Source: an uncultured Paraprevotella sp. (GTDB taxonomy: Bacteria; Bacteroidota; Bacteroidia; Bacteroidales; Bacteroidaceae). Taken from it: a stretch of DNA of 64,000 nt. Shown one piece after another: positions 7,522 to 16,411 of the stretch. Made by a program: the position numbers and the translations under genes. How positions within the stretch are numbered: position 1 is the stretch's first letter; each line of letters opens with the position of its first letter. The notes below the pieces were generated by a model. That model had not been told where the DNA came from and made no database searches. It worked only from the letters and a program-made list of their open reading frames with translations. The stretch lies in NCBI GenBank assembly GCA_944321345.1, contig CALUKY010000002.1, positions 124,001 to 188,000 of the forward strand, written 5' to 3'.

Positions 7522-9330
7522 CTACTCAGCATACATGGCATCTATCTGATCCTTATAATTGGTATTGATCACAGGACGCTTCACTTTCAACGTATTGGTC
7601 AGTTCGCCTTTCTCCAGACTGAACGGCTCCGGTAAAATCGTAATACGCTTAATCTTTTCATAATGAGCAAATTCCTGCTGCAAGGTATCTATGCGAGACA
7701 TCACAGCACGCACAATTTCCGGATGCGCACACAAATCCTTCAAATCGGTATAATTGAGATCTTTCTTGGCCGCATATTCTTTCAATACATTATAATCGGG
7801 CACAATCAGAGCCGACACAAACTTACGTTGGTCTGCAATGACCACAATCTGATCTATAAAACGGTCAACAACCAGTTTTGACTCAATCATCTGAGGAGCA
7901 ATATACTTACCGTTAGAAGTCTTGAAAAGATCCTTGATACGCTCCGTCAGATAAAGCTCTCCGTCTTTGAAATAACCTGCATCACCGGTATGGAACCAAC
8001 CTTCAGCATCAATAGCGTTGCGGGTAGCCTCTTCTTTTTTGTAATATTCCTTCGTAATGGCATTACCACGCAACAGTATTTCATTATTCTCACCGATTTT
8101 AACTTCAACTCCATCAATAACCCGACCAACAGAGCCGATAGTCTTGACTTTACCCAACCAGTCACATGAAACGGTTGCCGTCGATTCTGTCAATCCATAG
8201 CCAGCCACCATTCGAATACCGGCAGAATGCACGAATTCCTCAACTACCGGCGGAATAGCAGCTCCTGCCGTGGGGAAGAAATTAGCACGCTCCAATCCTA
8301 AGGTTTTCTTCAAAAGGGCGATGACGGTCTTTTCAAAGAAAGCATACCGCAAGCGTAAAGGCAACGGTGCAGGAATACCACGTAACTTATATTTTACATT
8401 ATACTCCTTTCCTACCCGCAAGGCTTCATACAACAGTTTGCGTTGCATCGGATTACTGTGCCTGATCTTTTCCTGAACTCCGGCATACACCTTCTCCCAA
8501 AATCTCGGAACGGCGCACATGCAAGTAGGATGCACCTCCTGCAAAGACTGCAGAATATCCAATGGACGCAAGTTAATAGCCTGCTGTACTCCTTCTGAAA
8601 TGCCCAAATAAGACCAGGCTCTTTCAAAAACATGAGTAAAAGGCAGGAAATTCAAGAAAACATCTTCCTCACTGAGATTCAACACCTTGTCATTGGCTAT
8701 AATCGCGTCATGATACATCAGATGTGTCAATACCACACCCTTACTGTCTCCCGTTGTTCCTGAAGTATACAGGATATTGGCCTTATCACTCAAGCTTGCA
8801 GACTGCGTACGCTGCTCTACCTCCTGCTGATGAGGCAATCCCTCACCTAATGCCAAAAATTCATCAAAATAAACAGACATCTGGTCTTGTGGATTTTTCA
8901 CCACAGAGCGATCAAAGATAATCAGTTTCTGCAACGTATCACACAGGGGCAACACCCGAAAAGCAATATCATACTGATACTGTTCACCGACAAATATATA
9001 CCGGATAGCAGCATCATGTACCATATATTTGACTTGTGCCTCAGAACTGGTAGCATAAAAAGGAATCGTTACCCCTCGTATTCCGAAAGCACCGAAATCA
9101 ACAAAAAGGCATTCCGGCATATTCTGCGAAAAGACAGCAATGTTTTCCTGTTCTCCGACTCCCAAAGCGATCAATGCATTTGACACCTTACGCACCGCAT
9201 CAGAAAAAGCATTCCAGGAAATCGGAATCCATTCATTCTGCTCATAATCTCTATAAGACAAAGCGGTTCGTTCGCCATATTTTTTTGCCTGTTCATGAAC
9301 CAGAACGGCAAAAGGACTCATGTTTACCAT
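7522..9330 (-). CDS. Long-chain fatty acid-CoA ligase (AMP-forming)
   Basis: A 602-residue member of the ANL adenylating superfamily. The P-loop-like motif ILYTSGTTGDSKGVVLTH lies near residue 190. The A5-type segment GYGLTESTAT, the FACS motif region GWFHTGDAGYF and the hinge region YLTERIKDLFKTSNGKYIAP all follow in the usual order. It would activate free fatty acids to acyl-CoA with ATP for phospholipid synthesis or degradation, probably at the inner face of the membrane. The length and the region FLNFLPFTHVFERAWSY match the FAA1-like bacterial group often labelled FadD15. Two ATGs are possible (9330 and 9321); the upstream -7 box fits either. It is monocistronic, flanked by its own promoter and a hairpin. 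Confidence 0.93.
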   Translation of the reverse strand: MVNMSPFAVLVHEQAKKYGERTALSYRDYEQNEWIPISWNAFSDAVRKVSNALIALGVGEQENIAVFSQNMPECLFVDFGAFGIRGVTIPFYATSSEAQVKYMVHDAAIRYIFVGEQYQYDIAFRVLPLCDTLQKLIIFDRSVVKNPQDQMSVYFDEFLALGEGLPHQQEVEQRTQSASLSDKANILYTSGTTGDSKGVVLTHLMYHDAIIANDKVLNLSEEDVFLNFLPFTHVFERAWSYLGISEGVQQAINLRPLDILQSLQEVHPTCMCAVPRFWEKVYAGVQEKIRHSNPMQRKLLYEALRVGKEYNVKYKLRGIPAPLPLRLRYAFFEKTVIALLKKTLGLERANFFPTAGAAIPPVVEEFVHSAGIRMVAGYGLTESTATVSCDWLGKVKTIGSVGRVIDGVEVKIGENNEILLRGNAITKEYYKKEEATRNAIDAEGWFHTGDAGYFKDGELYLTERIKDLFKTSNGKYIAPQMIESKLVVDRFIDQIVVIADQRKFVSALIVPDYNVLKEYAAKKDLNYTDLKDLCAHPEIVRAVMSRIDTLQQEFAHYEKIKRITILPEPFSLEKGELTNTLKVKRPVINTNYKDQIDAMYAE

Positions 9331-9351
9331 AATTTCAGAATTTTCATATTA

Positions 9352-9359
9352 CAAAGATA
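9352..9359 (-). promoter_or_regulatory. -7 promoter element of the acyl-CoA ligase gene
   Basis: TATCTTTG on the minus strand, 21 bp before the ATG at 9330. The -33 region is a poor match. Confidence 0.55.
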
Positions 9360-9424
9360 TAGTTTTAAATGAAATTATTCGCATAAGAATTCTAAAAAAA
9401 TTTATCTATTCTTTTTATTCGTTA

Positions 9425-9432
9425 TATCTTTG
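9425..9432 (+). promoter_or_regulatory. -7 promoter element of the argE-like gene; decides its start codon
   Basis: TATCTTTG, 18 bp before the ATG at 9451. Transcription would start near 9439, so the in-frame TTG at 9430 cannot be the start. Confidence 0.65.
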
Positions 9433-9450
9433 CCTAAAAAGCAAGAAATT

Positions 9451-10524
9451 ATGATTATTGACACAGAATTTTTAACACAAGAAGCGGTTGAACTATTAAG
9501 CGACCTGATTCGGATACCCTCCACAAGTCGGGAAGAAAATCAGGCTGCCGATCTGTTGGAAGCATTCATCCAAAGAAATGGTATAGAGACATTCCGCGAC
9601 GGAAACAACATCTGGTGTATGGCACCTTCATACGACTATCAGAAGCCGACTTTACTGCTGAACTCGCATATAGACACAGTAAAACCTGTAAGTACCTGGA
9701 AGAGGGATCCATATCAACCCACAATGGAAAACGGGCGGCTCTATGGTCTGGGAAGCAATGATGCCGGCGCCAGTCTGGTATCCCTGCTACAGGTCTTTCG
9801 GGAGTTATCCAAACGGGACCAACCGTATAATCTGATATTTTTAGCTTCGGCCGAAGAAGAAGTTTCCGGCAAAAACGGCATTGAGAAAGTTCTTCCTCAA
9901 CTTCCTCCCATTCAGGTAGCTCTTGTTGGCGAACCGACCCAAATGCAACCCGCCATAGCCGAAAAAGGACTGATGGTGTTGGACGTAACGGCTTACGGCA
10001 AATCCGGACATGCAGCCCGCAACGAAGGAGTCAATGCCATTTATCAGGCATTGGAAGACATACAATGGTTTAAGGATTATCAGTTCACAGAACAATCAGA
10101 TCTGTTGGGACCGGTAAAAATGAGTGTCACCGTAATTCAAGCTGGCACCCAGCATAATGTAGTGCCGGACCAGTGTCATTTTGTCGTAGATGTCCGCAGT
10201 AATGAAAAATACAGCAATGAAGAAATCTTCAAGACCGTATGCCAACACATCAAGAGCGAAGCAAAAGCCCGCTCGTTCCGCTTGAACTCTTCTTCCATCT
10301 CACAGGAGCATCCAATTATCCGAAAAATGATAGAGATGGGCAAAAAGCCATTCGGTTCCCCAACCCTCTCTGATCAGGCTTTAATGAAGTTCCCTTCACT
10401 CAAAATGGGACCGGGAGCCTCTTCACGCTCACACACAGCTGATGAATACATCGAAATAAAAGAAATCCGAGAGGCCATACAGACCTATTATGACCTTCTT
10501 AATGGACTGGAACTTGGCAGATAG
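9451..10524 (+). CDS. argE: M20-family N-acyl amino acid deacylase (ArgE type)
   Basis: A 357-residue metallopeptidase-fold hydrolase. Metal ligands and catalytic residues are visible: His73 and Asp75 in LLLNSHIDT, Asp104 in GSNDAG, the Glu run at 135-137 in SAEEEVSGK, the dimerisation domain segment SGHAARNEG, and the C-terminal His in SSRSHTADEYI. The family removes the acyl group in arginine synthesis. In Bacteroides the pathway uses succinylated intermediates, so the natural substrate may be N-succinyl-citrulline rather than acetylornithine; this is inferred from studies of relatives. Start chosen at ATG 9451 because the promoter -7 box ends at 9432. It is monocistronic and convergent with the EnvC-like gene, sharing a palindromic 3' end. 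Confidence 0.88.
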   Translation: MIIDTEFLTQEAVELLSDLIRIPSTSREENQAADLLEAFIQRNGIETFRDGNNIWCMAPSYDYQKPTLLLNSHIDTVKPVSTWKRDPYQPTMENGRLYGLGSNDAGASLVSLLQVFRELSKRDQPYNLIFLASAEEEVSGKNGIEKVLPQLPPIQVALVGEPTQMQPAIAEKGLMVLDVTAYGKSGHAARNEGVNAIYQALEDIQWFKDYQFTEQSDLLGPVKMSVTVIQAGTQHNVVPDQCHFVVDVRSNEKYSNEEIFKTVCQHIKSEAKARSFRLNSSSISQEHPIIRKMIEMGKKPFGSPTLSDQALMKFPSLKMGPGASSRSHTADEYIEIKEIREAIQTYYDLLNGLELGR

Positions 10525-10544
10525 GGTCATTCCCTATCTGCCAA
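10514..10544. terminator. Bidirectional terminator formed by two overlapping gene ends
   Basis: A perfect 13-bp inverted repeat (TTGGCAGATAGGG at 10514-10526, CCCTATCTGCCAA at 10532-10544, loop TCATT). Each arm contains the last codons of one of the convergent genes: both read GGC AGA TAG (Gly-Arg-stop) on opposite strands. Confidence 0.75.
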
Positions 10545-11856
10545 TCCATTGTTCTGGATTCAGTTTGGTCCGTTCTTTCCGCAACTGAAAGTGTAGCACA
10601 CACTTTCCAGCTCCATCTTCGGCTATAGCTCCAATAAGATCACGTGTGCGTACTGTTTGCCCATTACGTACAATCACACTGGAAAGATTACAGTACACGG
10701 AAATATAGTTTCCGTGACGAATCAGCACATTATAAGTTCCGCTATACTGGAACACAGCAGTTACTTCACCATCAAAGATAGCCCGGGCCCGGGCTCCCTT
10801 TTGACCGATATAGTTCGTACCTTTATTATCCAAACGTACATTTTTCAAGCCCGGTACATTATAAGTTCCAAAACGCCCGGAAAGCATATAATTACCGGTT
10901 ATCGGTACAGGCAGACGCCCCTTATTTTTCTCAAAGTTACCGCTCAGTACATTATCAACCGGTGTACGCCAAGCTCCACTAGCTATGTCCGCTTTCTTTT
11001 CCGTCACGTTTTTCTTTGCACGTGATTTGCCTCTTTGTTTTTTTTCTGCAGAAGCCTTTGCCTTACGAGCAGCCTCCAGTGCCGCCTTGCGTTTGCGCTC
11101 TGCCTCAGCACGCCGACGCGCCTTTTCGATTTCTTCGGCAATTACCGCATCAATCTTATGATCCAGCGCTTCCAATTCCTTCTGCTGACGATTGATCTGC
11201 TCAACCAGAACCTTCTCATGCTTCTTCAAGTCAGCAACAATCTCTTTCTGCTGTTTTTGCTGCTCGATAAGTTCTTTTCTCTGTTGTAAGGTTTCGCGTA
11301 CCAAAGCAGCCATCTCTCCCTTTGCAGCCAACAGTTTCCCCTGATCAGCCAATAATTTCTTTTGCTTTTGCTGGATCTGCACTCCTAAGGCATTCTGATA
11401 ATCGGCATATTCACGGGCATAACGGGCCCGACGATACATCTGCGTTACACTTTTGGCCGAAAAAATAAATATCAACGGACTCTGTACCGCCTGATTCGTA
11501 CGGGCGTACAGCAAAGACTGTTTATAACGTTTCTTTACTTTTTCCAGATTTTCCTCCTGCGTGCGTAACTGTTGTTCCAAAGCGGTAATGCGCCGGTCCA
11601 CGTTTTCTATTTTCTGCTCCATTTCATGAATATAACGCAGTCGGCTTTCGAGTTGCAGATCTATAAAATCTATCGACTTGATTTTGGAATCCACATCCTT
11701 ACGAGTACGGTTCAGTTCATTCTGCGACTGGTTCATTTTCTTCTGAACCTCATTTTTCTTCACTTTCAATGCCTTTACGCGCGCACTGTTCTGTGCTGCC
11801 AGACATCCCGGCAACAACATCAGTCCTAAAAGCAATGCCTTTGTTCCGCTCATCAC
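10534..11856 (-). CDS. EnvC-like murein hydrolase activator, coiled coil plus degenerate LytM domain
   Basis: A 440-residue exported protein. The N-terminal signal LLLGLMLLPGCLAAQ has a possible lipobox (LPGC). A long coiled coil spans residues about 25-260, with Lys/Glu/Gln-rich heptads and a KRKAALEAARKAKAS-like basic stretch. The C-terminal 120 residues have the M23/LytM fold, but the zinc ligands are lost: the HxxxD position reads NKGTN, YxHL reads YCNL, and the HLH motif reads VLHF. Like E. coli EnvC it would bind and activate a cell-wall amidase rather than cut peptidoglycan, here in the periplasm at division. It is the last gene of the dut operon and overlaps the DUF4292 gene by 4 bp. 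Confidence 0.88.
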   Translation of the reverse strand: MMSGTKALLLGLMLLPGCLAAQNSARVKALKVKKNEVQKKMNQSQNELNRTRKDVDSKIKSIDFIDLQLESRLRYIHEMEQKIENVDRRITALEQQLRTQEENLEKVKKRYKQSLLYARTNQAVQSPLIFIFSAKSVTQMYRRARYAREYADYQNALGVQIQQKQKKLLADQGKLLAAKGEMAALVRETLQQRKELIEQQKQQKEIVADLKKHEKVLVEQINRQQKELEALDHKIDAVIAEEIEKARRRAEAERKRKAALEAARKAKASAEKKQRGKSRAKKNVTEKKADIASGAWRTPVDNVLSGNFEKNKGRLPVPITGNYMLSGRFGTYNVPGLKNVRLDNKGTNYIGQKGARARAIFDGEVTAVFQYSGTYNVLIRHGNYISVYCNLSSVIVRNGQTVRTRDLIGAIAEDGAGKCVLHFQLRKERTKLNPEQWIGR

Positions 11857-12674
11857 ATCTGCAACAATTTCTTAAACAAAGTAGAAGGCTCCACCCGCTT
11901 ATACTTTTTCTCGGGTATTTCAGTCAGTTCCCAATTCGCATTATTCCGTATATTCGAAAGTGTCAATATTGCCTTTAATTCTTTTCCGATACCGGAAACA
12001 GTCATCTGCATTTTATCTGAAAGTCCGTTTCCATCAAAATGCAGATAATGCCAGTCAAAACACTGTGCGGCATTCTGAGAAGACGCAATATGTGTATTCA
12101 ACAACAGATTTCCTTCAGGTTTCACCGCAAACTGCAGAGCCAGCAGAGAAGCCTCTTTTACAACAAGATACAAAAGTCCGTTTCGCTCTTCTACCATAAA
12201 ATCCTGATCGGCAACGATTCCTTTCTTTCCCGGAACAAATAATTCATTCCAGAAAAGAGCCTGCAGAGCATAAAAATCCAGTCCGCTTCGTTTCAGGAAA
12301 TCCACATCCTGATAAGCGGCCTTTACATATTGTTTTCCCATCCGGTCGAGGAGCAACACATACTCCGGTGTAAATTCGACACGGCCCACTTCCACAAAAA
12401 AAGCGGAAGCCGACAATTGGATGGCTTCATCCTTTTTCATTTTCAGGTTTCCGCTCACAGATACTCCTTTATCACCGAGCTGTAGCTCCAAAGACAACTT
12501 TGCGGTAATCGGACGGTTACGTTCTAACTTTTTTCCGTTCAACGCACTGACAATCTGCCCGGCACGGGCTGTAGTTTCAGGAGTCACCTCTGTAATCCCC
12601 TTAGTTGAACGACATGAAGCGAGTACCAAGCCCAACAGACATATCGCGCCGGCTAAATATTTTGTTCTTCTCAT
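11853..12674 (-). CDS. DUF4292 lipoprotein
   Basis: A 273-residue lipoprotein with a type II signal peptide (LLGLVLASC, Cys20). The body is beta-strand rich (ITAKLSLELQLGDKGVSVSGNLKMKKDEAIQLSASAF in part, residues about 55-95), as expected of DUF4292, a Bacteroidetes family related to LolA/LppX-like lipid-binding folds. It probably faces the periplasm from a membrane anchor. It overlaps the genes on both sides by 4 bp (TPR lipoprotein upstream, EnvC-like downstream), so translational coupling is likely. The set TPR-DUF4292-EnvC suggests envelope biogenesis; a precise role is not known. Confidence 0.85.
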   Translation of the reverse strand: MRRTKYLAGAICLLGLVLASCRSTKGITEVTPETTARAGQIVSALNGKKLERNRPITAKLSLELQLGDKGVSVSGNLKMKKDEAIQLSASAFFVEVGRVEFTPEYVLLLDRMGKQYVKAAYQDVDFLKRSGLDFYALQALFWNELFVPGKKGIVADQDFMVEERNGLLYLVVKEASLLALQFAVKPEGNLLLNTHIASSQNAAQCFDWHYLHFDGNGLSDKMQMTVSGIGKELKAILTLSNIRNNANWELTEIPEKKYKRVEPSTLFKKLLQM

Positions 12675-14461
12675 GGTGCTATGTATTTTTTCTGTTTGAT
12701 TTTCTGTTCCAGCAAATCAGATCCCCCATCCAGTTTGCTGGCTTTCTCCCAATATTCCAACGCCTTGTCTGTTTCCTTACAATGGTAATAAATATCACCG
12801 GCATGCTCCAGTACCCCTCCGTTAATGGACTCCCGATTCTCTTTTTCCTTGTCTGTTACAGGCTCTTTTTCGTAATAAGCCACAATCTTATCCATATAGA
12901 TCCGTGCCTCTGTATATTTGCCTTTCAGGAACAAGATCCAGGCATAAGTATCCAGATAAGTCACATTGTCCGGCTCTATCTGTATCGTTTTATAACTCAT
13001 CTCCTGAGCCTTATCCAAATCCTTGTTTTCCAAAGACAGGAAATAAGCATAATTATTAAGTGCTCCCAGATTATTATCCTTATAAACCAAAGCGGAATCG
13101 TAAGCCGCATAAGCCTTTTCATTTTCCTTCTGACCATGGTACAGATCACCCAAGATGCTGAACATTTCAGAAACCATATTCTCGTCGCCTTTCGTTTTTT
13201 CCTGACGGACACCTAGTTCAAAAGTAGTGATTGCCTGTTTCTCATCGTCCAACTGATAATGCGCCAATCCCTTGTAATAATAAAGGACCAGCATATCGGG
13301 ATAATACTGAATACCTTTTTCACACAAGCGGATCAAAGCCGGAAAATCCTGCTTTCTGATATTCAACATAATCAACTCCTGCAAGGCAACCTTATTATCC
13401 GGCTCCAGTTCGAGCACTTTATTCAAGGTAACGGCAATAGAATCCTGGCTGTCTTTTTCCATAGTCTGGTAAGCGGCATACATCATCCACATATCCGCAC
13501 CCGACCGCGGATCAGACAAAACCCTACGGAACGTGGTCCGTACCTGCTCCTTTTGCCGGCCGTTTTTATTTTGTTGACTGACATAGTCTTTCATCACGCG
13601 CAAGCGTGTCCCTTCGTCCGTTGATTTCCCAAAAAGCAAACGATCCAGACTGGCCTGATACAAGGAATCATTCTTAATGACCTGAGCATAATCCATCATA
13701 GCCAACCGCAGGGACAGATTTTCCGGTTCTTTCCGTTCCACCTCATCAAGAATCTGCTTTGCCTTATCCAACTCTTCATTTGCCATATATTGAGTAGCCA
13801 GCACCACCCGATACGACAGATCATTGGGAAACTCATCGGAAAGCTGTTGCAGTTCGGCATAAGCCTTGTCTTTGTCCTTCAACTGCATATACATCCAATA
13901 CTTGTCCATAGACACTTGCAAACTTTTTCCTTCAAGCGTTTCTATGCGATTCAGTACATCAATGGCCGAAGCATATTTCTGACTGTTCTGATATAAGGCA
14001 ACCAGACGCATCATCACATCCGAACGTTTCGGGTTCAGGCGTATCATTTCCTCAAGACATCCTTGTGCCTTGTCCCAATCACTCCGGCTCAGATAAAAGC
14101 CAGAAAGCATCTCCCGATACCAGATATTGTCCGGTTCCAGCGCTGCCGCACGTTCCAGATATTTCTCGCCCAAAGAATCATTCTGCATATACAAAGCATA
14201 AAGGCCTAAATCATACAATGCCTCGCCCGACCGGGGATTCAACTCCAGGCAATACTCCAACAAAGAATAGGCCGCATCGTGATTTCCCAGAACTTTCTGT
14301 TTTACAGCCTCCGTGTAATAATAGTCATATAAACGATTCTCATAAGGGGTACGCGGAATATCCGCAGACACACCCTGTCGGGCTGCCCCACAGGCAACCA
14401 TCAAAATGGCCATTCCGCAGAACAGCGCCATCTTAACAAAGTAAAAACTGATTTTTCTCAC
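12671..14461 (-). CDS. TPR-repeat lipoprotein
   Basis: A 596-residue protein made mostly of tetratricopeptide repeats (for example NHDAAYSLLEYCLELNPRSG, EKYLERAAALEPDNIWYREM), with about twelve helical pairs across residues 50-580. The chosen start is GTG 14461, 4 bp after the dut stop: it yields a standard lipoprotein signal (MRKISFYFVKMALFCGMAIL MVAC). An upstream ATG in the same frame (14527) would bury the signal and overlap dut by 62 bp. A shorter signal from ATG 14431 is also possible. TPR arrays are protein-protein scaffolds; placement before the DUF4292 and EnvC-like genes hints at a cell-envelope complex. Partner proteins are unknown. Confidence 0.85.
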   Translation of the reverse strand: MRKISFYFVKMALFCGMAILMVACGAARQGVSADIPRTPYENRLYDYYYTEAVKQKVLGNHDAAYSLLEYCLELNPRSGEALYDLGLYALYMQNDSLGEKYLERAAALEPDNIWYREMLSGFYLSRSDWDKAQGCLEEMIRLNPKRSDVMMRLVALYQNSQKYASAIDVLNRIETLEGKSLQVSMDKYWMYMQLKDKDKAYAELQQLSDEFPNDLSYRVVLATQYMANEELDKAKQILDEVERKEPENLSLRLAMMDYAQVIKNDSLYQASLDRLLFGKSTDEGTRLRVMKDYVSQQNKNGRQKEQVRTTFRRVLSDPRSGADMWMMYAAYQTMEKDSQDSIAVTLNKVLELEPDNKVALQELIMLNIRKQDFPALIRLCEKGIQYYPDMLVLYYYKGLAHYQLDDEKQAITTFELGVRQEKTKGDENMVSEMFSILGDLYHGQKENEKAYAAYDSALVYKDNNLGALNNYAYFLSLENKDLDKAQEMSYKTIQIEPDNVTYLDTYAWILFLKGKYTEARIYMDKIVAYYEKEPVTDKEKENRESINGGVLEHAGDIYYHCKETDKALEYWEKASKLDGGSDLLEQKIKQKKYIAP

Positions 14462-14465
14462 GTGA

Positions 14466-14900
14466 TTATTTTTGACCAGAATGTCCGAATCCTCCTTCAC
14501 CGCGTTCCGTCTCCTCCAAGGAGTCAACCGGTTTCCACACAGCCTGCTCGTAACGCGCTACAACCATCTGAGCAATACGCTCACCATCCTGAATGACAAA
14601 AGGATCCTGTGACAGATTAATTAAAATAATACCGATTTCACCACGATAGTCTGCATCAATCGTACCGGGCGCATTCAACACCGTAATACCTTTTTTCAGA
14701 GCCAACCCGCTACGCGGACGTATCTGAGCCTCAGTACCCGGAGGCAAAGCAATATAAAGACCGGTCGGCACCAGACAGCGTTGCAAAGGCTGCAAGGTAA
14801 TCGGTTCATCCAAATTGGCCCGAATATCCATTCCGGCAGACAGTTGGGTCGCATATTCAGGAAGCGGATGATGAGATTTATTAATGACTTGTATTTCCAT
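14466..14900 (-). CDS. dut: dUTP diphosphatase
   Basis: A 144-residue trimeric dUTPase that converts dUTP to dUMP and PPi, keeping uracil out of DNA and supplying dTMP synthesis. All five motifs are present in order: SAGMDI (I), RPRSGLA (II), [11 protein letters not shown] (III, catalytic Asp), GERIAQMVV (IV) and [10 protein letters not shown] (V). Length is standard. It is the first gene of an operon with the TPR, DUF4292 and EnvC-like genes and is divergent from dgt, another deoxynucleotide hydrolase. Candidate -7 boxes (TAATTTTG) lie at 14920-14927 and 14939-14946 on the minus strand, without clear -33 elements. Confidence 0.97.
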   Translation of the reverse strand: MEIQVINKSHHPLPEYATQLSAGMDIRANLDEPITLQPLQRCLVPTGLYIALPPGTEAQIRPRSGLALKKGITVLNAPGTIDADYRGEIGIILINLSQDPFVIQDGERIAQMVVARYEQAVWKPVDSLEETERGEGGFGHSGQK

Positions 14901-14976
14901 AAGCTTATATATCTGTAATCAAAATTAGTCCATTGGTGCAAAATTAGGGATTTCCACAAAATAAACCGTTGTTTTT

Positions 14977-15000
14977 CTATGGAAAAGTGGTTTTCCATAG
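14977..15000. repeat. Perfect 10-bp palindrome between dut and dgt, operator-like
   Basis: CTATGGAAAA, spacer GTGG, TTTTCCATAG: two perfect 10-bp arms. The site ends 10 bp before the dgt -7 box, so it covers the -33 region of that promoter. A DNA-binding dimer site or a hairpin is possible; no matching regulator is recognised. Confidence 0.55.
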
Positions 15001-15010
15001 CTTTTTACAT

Positions 15011-15018
15011 TACTTTTG
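15011..15018 (+). promoter_or_regulatory. -7 promoter element of dgt
   Basis: TACTTTTG matches TAnnTTTG, 28 bp before the ATG at 15047. It excludes the in-frame upstream start at 14969. Confidence 0.6.
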
Positions 15019-15046
15019 CATATCTATCGATTCAGACGACAAGCTT

Positions 15047-16402
15047 ATGAAATGGGAACAACTTATATCTAACAAACGATTGGGATTGGAAGAACTTCAT
15101 CTGAAAAAGAAAGATGACCGTACAGAATTCCAACGTGATTACGATCGACTGATCTTTTCAGCTCCTTTCCGAAGATTACAAAACAAGACCCAGGTTTTTC
15201 CTCTCCCGGGAAATATCTTTGTACACAACCGTCTGACACACAGCCTGGAGGTTTCCAGTGTAGGCCGCTCGCTAGGTAATGACTGTGCCCGGCTTCTGTT
15301 GGAAAAACATCCGGAACTACAGCACACCCATGTCACCGAACTGGGAGCCATCGTATCAGCAGCCTGTCTGGCACACGATCTGGGAAATCCCCCTTTCGGC
15401 CACTCTGGCGAAGAAGCCATCGGAACTTTTTTCAGTGAAGGGAAAGGACAATGGCTTAAAGATTATCATGACGAACTGGATCCTGTCGGACTGACCGAAG
15501 CCCAATGGAACGACCTGACCCATTTCGAAGGCAATGCCAATACCTTCCGTCTTCTGACCCATCACTTTAACGGACGCCGCCCGGGAGGCTTTGTCATGAC
15601 CTATACAACACTGGCTGCCATTGTCAAATACCCCTACTCTTCATCTCTGGCCGGAAACCACCGAAAATTCGGCTTTTTTGAGAGTGAGCAGAAGGATTTC
15701 CTGAAAATTGCGCATGAGCTGGGCATGCACCCCAAGGAGAATTCTGAAAAAGGAGTGAGTTTTACCCGTCATCCGCTTGTTTATCTTGTAGAGGCAGCAG
15801 ACGACATCTGCTATCAGATCATGGATATAGAAGATGCCCATAAACTCAAGATTCTCAGCACAGAAGAGACACAACGTCTGCTTTTAGACTTTTTCCCAAC
15901 AGAACGCCAGCGAAGCATTCTGGAAATGATGGAAAAGGTGACCGATACCAATGAACAGATTGTATACTTACGCTCCTGTGCCATTGGTTGCCTGGTACAA
16001 GAGTGTGTACGTACGTTTATCGAACATGAGGACGAAATTCTGGAGGGAACGTTCCATGGAGCCCTCATTCAACAGATCTCTCCATTGCCACAGCAAGCTT
16101 ACCGACAATGCTCTTCCACAGCCTTCAAGAAAATCTACCGCAGTAAAGATGTCGTCGATGTAGAGTTAGCCGGTTTCAAAGTGATCACTTCTCTATTGGA
16201 GTTATATCTGGAAGCTGTGACTCATCCTCACAAAGCGCACTCACGCCTGCTCATCGATCTGGTTTCCTCCCAATACGAAACAACAGCCACTACACTTTAT
16301 GATCGCGTAATGGCTGTTCTGGATTTCATTTCCGGAATGACAGATATCTATGCCTTGGATCTTTACCGTAAGATACACGGCATCAATCTGCCACACGTAT
16401 AG
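15047..16402 (+). CDS. dgt: Deoxyguanosinetriphosphate triphosphohydrolase (dGTPase)
   Basis: A 451-residue HD-domain enzyme that splits dNTPs (classically dGTP) into nucleoside and tripolyphosphate. Metal-binding residues are visible: RLTHSLEVSSVGRSLG with the first His, the HD pair in CLAHDLGNPPFGHSGEEAI, and the downstream Asp in LVEAADDICYQIMDIEDAH. The N-terminal substrate-gating region RTEFQRDYDRLIFSAPFRRLQNKTQ in part is typical of Dgt. Start at ATG 15047, because the only promoter-like element ends at 15018. The gene is convergent with the glycine-lipid acyltransferase pair (9-bp gap, no terminator hairpin seen) and divergent from dut. Confidence 0.95.
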   Translation: MKWEQLISNKRLGLEELHLKKKDDRTEFQRDYDRLIFSAPFRRLQNKTQVFPLPGNIFVHNRLTHSLEVSSVGRSLGNDCARLLLEKHPELQHTHVTELGAIVSAACLAHDLGNPPFGHSGEEAIGTFFSEGKGQWLKDYHDELDPVGLTEAQWNDLTHFEGNANTFRLLTHHFNGRRPGGFVMTYTTLAAIVKYPYSSSLAGNHRKFGFFESEQKDFLKIAHELGMHPKENSEKGVSFTRHPLVYLVEAADDICYQIMDIEDAHKLKILSTEETQRLLLDFFPTERQRSILEMMEKVTDTNEQIVYLRSCAIGCLVQECVRTFIEHEDEILEGTFHGALIQQISPLPQQAYRQCSSTAFKKIYRSKDVVDVELAGFKVITSLLELYLEAVTHPHKAHSRLLIDLVSSQYETTATTLYDRVMAVLDFISGMTDIYALDLYRKIHGINLPHV

Positions 16403-16411
16403 TCTTATAGT

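Noticed and set aside
12605-13216. Long open frame antisense to the TPR gene
   Set aside because: It is a shadow of a real gene with strong TPR periodicity; composition is hydrophobic and Ile/Phe-rich without start context or homology.
14462-14527. Upstream in-frame start for the TPR lipoprotein
   Set aside because: It would overlap dut by 62 bp and place more than 20 residues before the lipoprotein signal peptide.
16403-16411. Search for a terminator between dgt and glsB
   Set aside because: Only a short direct repeat (TATAGTCT twice) is present, with no stem; no terminator is called.
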